Assembly: GCA_016721735.1 (NCBI GenBank)
Contig: JADKHM010000019.1
Location: 1 to 64,000, forward strand
DNA from: Flavobacterium sp.
Lineage (GTDB): Bacteria > Bacteroidota > Bacteroidia > Flavobacteriales > Flavobacteriaceae
Reading direction: 5' to 3'
DNA: 64,000 nucleotides
Within the stretch, counting starts at the first letter, position 1; every line of letters begins with the position of its first letter. The notes under the pieces were generated by a model, which was given only the letters and a program-made list of their open reading frames with translations, did no database searches and was not told where the DNA came from. Both the position numbers and the translations under genes were made by a program. This document shows positions 60,951 through 64,000 of this stretch, piece after piece.

Positions 60951-62027
60951 TTACTGTTGCTGCGTCGCAAAGCTTTCCACAGGAACAATCCATCCGAAAG
61001 TATCTGCTATGCGTTGTGTTTTCATGTCGTTAAACGTGTTTTTAATCTCTTCTCCAATCGGATTCCCTTCTGGCAATGCAATGGCAAAATCGCCATTACC
61101 AATTTCTTCCACCAAAGCAATTCCTACAGCTGTTCCAACACCAAAGGCTTCTTCTAACAAATTGTTTTTAGACGCTTCTTTGATTTCGGTCATCGTAATC
61201 GGACGTTCGGTAACTTCAAATCCTTTGGCTCGTAACATATCAATGACACTCAATCTAGTGATTCCAGAGAGAATCGATCCACTCAAATCAGGCGTGATAA
61301 ATTTCCCTCCAATCTTGAAGAAAATGTTCATCGTTCCCACTTCCTGAATGTATTCAAAATCTTGAGCGTCCAACCACAAAACTTGATCGTATCCTTTCGC
61401 TTTGGCATATTCGGTTGGGCGAATCGCACCAGCATAATTCCCGGCTGCTTTCGCTTCACCAGTTCCGCCATTAACGGCACGAACGTATTTGGTTTCCGCA
61501 TACAACTTAATTCTTCTGTTGAAGAAAGGTCCAGCTGGAGATGCCATGATAATAAACTTAAAGCTCGTTGCCGCACGCATTCCGATAAAAGCTTCATCGG
61601 CATACATAAACGGTCTTAAATACAAGGAACTTCCTTCTTGTGTTGGCACCCAATTTTTCTCTAAAGCCACCAATTGCTTCAATCCTTCTACGAACAAGTC
61701 TTCGGGGAAATTCGGCATGCCCATACGATAGGCACTCACATTCATTCGCTTCGCATTTTCATCCGGACGGAACAACAAAGGCGTATTGTTTTTGCCCATC
61801 GTTGCTTTTAATCCTTCAAAAATAGCCTGTCCATAATGCAATGCCATCGCAGCTGGATGTGTTGGTATCATTTCTAAAGGTTCAATTCTTGGGTTGACCC
61901 ACGCGCCGTTCTCGTATTCGCAAATAAACATGTGATCGGTAAACGCAATCCCCATCGGAACATTGTTGATATCGACTTGAGCTACTTTAGATACTAAGGC
62001 TGGAGTTACTTTTATATTGTAAGACAT
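60951..62027 (-). CDS. ilvE: Branched-chain amino acid aminotransferase
   Basis: This PLP enzyme interconverts leucine, isoleucine and valine with their 2-oxoacids. The 358-residue length fits the long type. Conserved segments are GIAFTDHMFICEYENGAWV near 26 to 44, LHYGQAIFEGLKATMGK near 83, and RPFMYADEAFIGMRAATSF near 149. The lysine region is GGTGEAKAAGNYAGAIRPTEYAKA near 197, with the Schiff-base Lys near 203, and GSILSGITRLSVIDML follows near 261. It lies between E1 and E2, which use the 2-oxoacids it makes, supporting a branched-chain fatty acid or valine/leucine breakdown pathway. Confidence 0.95.
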   Translation of the reverse strand: MSYNIKVTPALVSKVAQVDINNVPMGIAFTDHMFICEYENGAWVNPRIEPLEMIPTHPAAMALHYGQAIFEGLKATMGKNNTPLLFRPDENAKRMNVSAYRMGMPNFPEDLFVEGLKQLVALEKNWVPTQEGSSLYLRPFMYADEAFIGMRAATSFKFIIMASPAGPFFNRRIKLYAETKYVRAVNGGTGEAKAAGNYAGAIRPTEYAKAKGYDQVLWLDAQDFEYIQEVGTMNIFFKIGGKFITPDLSGSILSGITRLSVIDMLRAKGFEVTERPITMTEIKEASKNNLLEEAFGVGTAVGIALVEEIGNGDFAIALPEGNPIGEEIKNTFNDMKTQRIADTFGWIVPVESFATQQQ

Positions 62028-62038
62028 ACGCTAAAATT

Positions 62039-63352
62039 TTATAATGTGGTATTGTGGTCAAATTGTTCTAAATAATCGCCGACTTTTCGCAGGAATGAGC
62101 CTCCTAAAAAACCGTCTACGACACGATGGTCGAAGGATAGCGAAAGATACATCATACTGCGAATCGCAATCTCATCGCCTTTTTCGGTAGTGATGACTTC
62201 TGGTCTTTTTTTGATAATCCCAAAGGCCAAAATCGCTACTTCTGGTTGATTGATAATCGGTGTTCCCATCAAGCTTCCGAACGTGCCAACATTCGAAATC
62301 GTAAACGTACTTCCTTGAATTTCTTCGGGTTTAAGTTTGTTGTTTCGAGAACTTTGTGCTAAATGGTTGACGGTTTTAGCCAATTCAAACAAGCTTTTCT
62401 CGTTGGCGTTTTTCACCACGGGAACGATTAAGTTTCCGGATGGTAAAGCGGTTGCCATTCCGATATTGATATCGCGATGAACGATGATATTTTTGTCATC
62501 AACAGAAACATTAATCAAGGGAAAATCCTGAATTCCCTTGGCAACTGCGTGCACGAAAATGGGCGTAAAGGTGAGTTTCTCGTTGTGTTTATGTTGAAAA
62601 TCGTCTTTGTATTTGTTTCTCCAATCTACCAAATTCGTCACATCAACTTCAATATAAGAAGTCACATGCGGCGACGTTTGTTTCGAATAAACCATGTGAT
62701 CGGCAATCATTTTGCGCATGCGATCCATTTCGATGATGCGGTCTTTGCCTTCGACGAAACTGATTTTTGGTTTTGGGTAATTGGTTGTCGGTTGTTGGTT
62801 GTTGGTTGTTGGTTTGCTCTGAATTGGGTATTTTCTATTTTTTAGATAATTGAAAACATCGCTTTTTTGAATTCTACCATCGGTTCCCGAACCCGGAATA
62901 GTTTGCAGTTCTTCAATCGACAAGTTCTCTTTCTGAGCAATGCTGATGATCAGTGGACTTAGGAAGTTGTCGCTTGACAGTTGTCTGTTCTTGGTTATCG
63001 GTTGTGAGTTGTCGGTTGTTGGTTGTGCGTTTTCAGTCTTGGCTCTTGGCTCTATCTTCTCACTCGCTTCTTCCGTTTTTCCGATCGTTATTTTCTTTCC
63101 AGCCGCTCTACCATCTGTTTCTATTAATGCCAAAACTTCACCAACAGCCACAATCGCATCTTTCCCAAAACGAATTTCGGTAATCGTTCCTGAAAATGGC
63201 GACGGAATTTCGCTGTCTACTTTATCTGTAGCAACTTCCACCAAAGTTTCCTCTGCTTCCACAAAATCACCGACTTTCTTAGTCCAGTTGATGATGGTCG
63301 CTTCTGAAATACTTTCGCCCATTTTAGGCATTTTGAATTCTACTATTGGCAT
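62039..63352 (-). CDS. Dihydrolipoamide acyltransferase (E2) of a branched-chain 2-oxoacid dehydrogenase
   Basis: The 437-residue E2 has a single lipoyl domain (about 2 to 77) with the lipoyl Lys at K44 in ATDKVDSEIP. A first linker (about 100 to 128) and a peripheral subunit-binding domain with LSIEELQTIPGSGTDGRIQK near 134 to 153 follow. A second linker (about 168 to 186) leads to the catalytic domain (about 195 to 437). The active site SFDHRVVDGFLGG near 407 to 419 holds the catalytic His and Asp. Both linkers are Gln/Asn/Thr/Pro-rich (PTTDNSQPITKN, PTTNNQQPTTN) and are encoded by the same short tandem repeats that occur between genes. It starts 6 bases after the upstream gene and ends 11 before ilvE. 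Confidence 0.93.
   Translation of the reverse strand: MPIVEFKMPKMGESISEATIINWTKKVGDFVEAEETLVEVATDKVDSEIPSPFSGTITEIRFGKDAIVAVGEVLALIETDGRAAGKKITIGKTEEASEKIEPRAKTENAQPTTDNSQPITKNRQLSSDNFLSPLIISIAQKENLSIEELQTIPGSGTDGRIQKSDVFNYLKNRKYPIQSKPTTNNQQPTTNYPKPKISFVEGKDRIIEMDRMRKMIADHMVYSKQTSPHVTSYIEVDVTNLVDWRNKYKDDFQHKHNEKLTFTPIFVHAVAKGIQDFPLINVSVDDKNIIVHRDINIGMATALPSGNLIVPVVKNANEKSLFELAKTVNHLAQSSRNNKLKPEEIQGSTFTISNVGTFGSLMGTPIINQPEVAILAFGIIKKRPEVITTEKGDEIAIRSMMYLSLSFDHRVVDGFLGGSFLRKVGDYLEQFDHNTTL
62779..62814. repeat. TTGTTGG tandem repeat inside the E2 gene
   Basis: About four copies of GGTTGTTG on the plus strand encode, on the minus strand, TTNNQQPTTN in the second linker of E2. The same words lie between genes elsewhere in the window. 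Confidence 0.65.
62982..63032. repeat. TTGTNGG tandem repeat inside the first linker of E2
   Basis: Imperfect copies of GGTTGTNNGTTG encode QPTTDNSQPITKNRQ on the minus strand in the first linker of E2. Confidence 0.6.
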
Positions 63353-63358
63353 TGTTTC

Positions 63359-63955
63359 TTATTTTTTTCTGAATTCTTCTAGTGTTTTATAAAACGCTTC
63401 TTGTGTTGGTCTATTGGCTGGAATTTCTCTTAATGGTTCAACGACTCTTAAAGATTCGTAACATTCTTTCGGCAACTGCTGGTATAAGGCGGTTCCTTTG
63501 GTCTTCCAGTCGATCATCTCATCAGAAATATCTTTTACGATTACTGCTGGATTACCGACTACCATTTTGCGATTGGGAATTTTCATTCCTGCTTTGACAA
63601 AACTCAACGCACCGATAATACATTCATCACCAACCTCTGCATCGTCCATAATAACAGCATTAATCCCGACGAGACTATTAGCACCGATATTGGCGCCGTG
63701 AATAATCGCACCGTGACCAATGTGCGCTCCAGTTTTCAACACCATCGACTTTCCTGGAAACATATGAATCGTACAATTCTCTTGCACATTGCAACCGTCT
63801 TCAATAATGATTTCTCCCCAATCGCCGCGAATCGCAGCACCTGGACCGACATAAACGTCTTTTCCGATAATCACGTTGCCAGTCACCGCCGCTTGTGGGT
63901 GGATAAAACTACTTTCGTGGATGACGGGAATAAACCCTTTGAATTCGTAGATCAT
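63359..63955 (-). CDS. Gamma-class carbonic anhydrase/PaaY-like hexapeptide protein
   Basis: The 198-residue protein has a left-handed beta-helix of hexapeptide repeats (about 20 to 140): VTGNVIIGKDVYVGPGAAIRGD near 24 to 45, NVQENCTIHMFPGKSMVLK near 55 and THIGHGAIIHGANIGANSLVG near 78. The histidines H64, H81 and H86 could form a trimeric zinc site. Residues 145 to 198 are helical with EMIDWKTKGTALYQQLPKEC. PaaY-type thioesterases and gamma carbonic anhydrases share this fold; the sequence alone does not choose between them. It is the first gene of the run with E2, ilvE and E1. Its start is followed on its upstream side by a short TTGTATG repeat. Confidence 0.85.
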   Translation of the reverse strand: MIYEFKGFIPVIHESSFIHPQAAVTGNVIIGKDVYVGPGAAIRGDWGEIIIEDGCNVQENCTIHMFPGKSMVLKTGAHIGHGAIIHGANIGANSLVGINAVIMDDAEVGDECIIGALSFVKAGMKIPNRKMVVGNPAVIVKDISDEMIDWKTKGTALYQQLPKECYESLRVVEPLREIPANRPTQEAFYKTLEEFRKK

Positions 63956-63956
63956 G

Positions 63957-63984
63957 GTTGTTGTATGTTGTATGTTGTAAGTTT
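63957..63984. repeat. TTGTATG tandem repeat at the right edge
   Basis: GGTTGTTGTATGTTGTATGTTGTAAG is another member of the TTGTNNG word family, just upstream of the hexapeptide protein gene. The window ends a few bases later with no further feature visible. Confidence 0.5.
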
Positions 63985-64000
63985 TTGACGTAGAACCTAC

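Noticed and set aside
62779..62814. CRISPR-like array of short repeats
   Set aside because: Units are only seven to twelve bases, degenerate and without spacers, and they lie inside an intact protein frame.

Overview
The window looks like the chromosome of a member of the Flavobacteriaceae (Bacteroidota), close to Flavobacterium. The evidence is the low GC content, a SusC/SusD pair, type IX secretion C-terminal sorting domains, Bacteroidota promoter boxes (TAnnTTTG, in two cases with TTTG 19 bases upstream), a fused E1 alpha/beta 2-oxoacid dehydrogenase, and several families of short extragenic repeats. No rRNA, tRNA, CRISPR array, transposase or prophage was seen.

Region by region. 1-8 kb: a minus-strand outer-membrane uptake operon (SusC, SusD, two lipoproteins) and a T9SS-exported Asp-box beta-propeller. 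8-12 kb: housekeeping genes rnhB, lipB and lysS. 12-15.5 kb: a probable copper cluster made of an MbnP-like lipoprotein, a diheme MbnH/cytochrome c peroxidase-like lipoprotein, an outer-membrane protein with a Cys motif and a small CNGKCH protein. 15.5-43 kb: a large denitrification and anaerobic-metabolism island. It holds a Crp/Fnr regulator, an Rrf2 regulator, norCB, nirK (fused to cytochrome c), nirV, a SCO protein, a porin, norQD, a second and divergent norC/norB pair, an anaerobic ribonucleotide reductase (nrdD and nrdG), the Fe-S repair protein Ric, nadAB, and a nos operon (cytochrome c, nosZ, membrane protein, nosL, nosD, nosF, nosY, cupin, truncated globin, CopD). 43-55 kb: Spy-like proteins, hemL, a glucosaminidase, a PLP desulfhydrase and three large secreted proteins, two of them tandem paralogs. 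55-64 kb: hutU, a DUF4136 lipoprotein, and a branched-chain 2-oxoacid dehydrogenase cluster (E1, ilvE, E2).

The island appears to be wired together. A palindrome of form ATGA-N6-TCAT lies upstream of the Crp/Fnr gene, norCB, the second norC/norB pair, ric-nrdD-nrdG and the nos operon. Two near-identical 24-bp sites sit symmetrically between the Rrf2 gene and norC. The expected flow is nitrite to NO (NirK), NO to N2O (NorCB) and N2O to N2 (NosZ). However, nosZ carries an in-frame TGA in place of a conserved Gly codon and nosD is frameshifted, so the last step may be lost as the sequence stands.

Three genes (susD tail, nosD, glucosaminidase) are each interrupted by one missing base in a homopolymer. 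That pattern also fits sequencing error, so it must be separated from the nosZ substitution. The less ordinary items are the second NorB-like protein, which lacks most active-site ligands; the glycyl-radical segment of NrdD on its own short overlapping ORF; and a duplication scar between the two tandem surface-protein genes.
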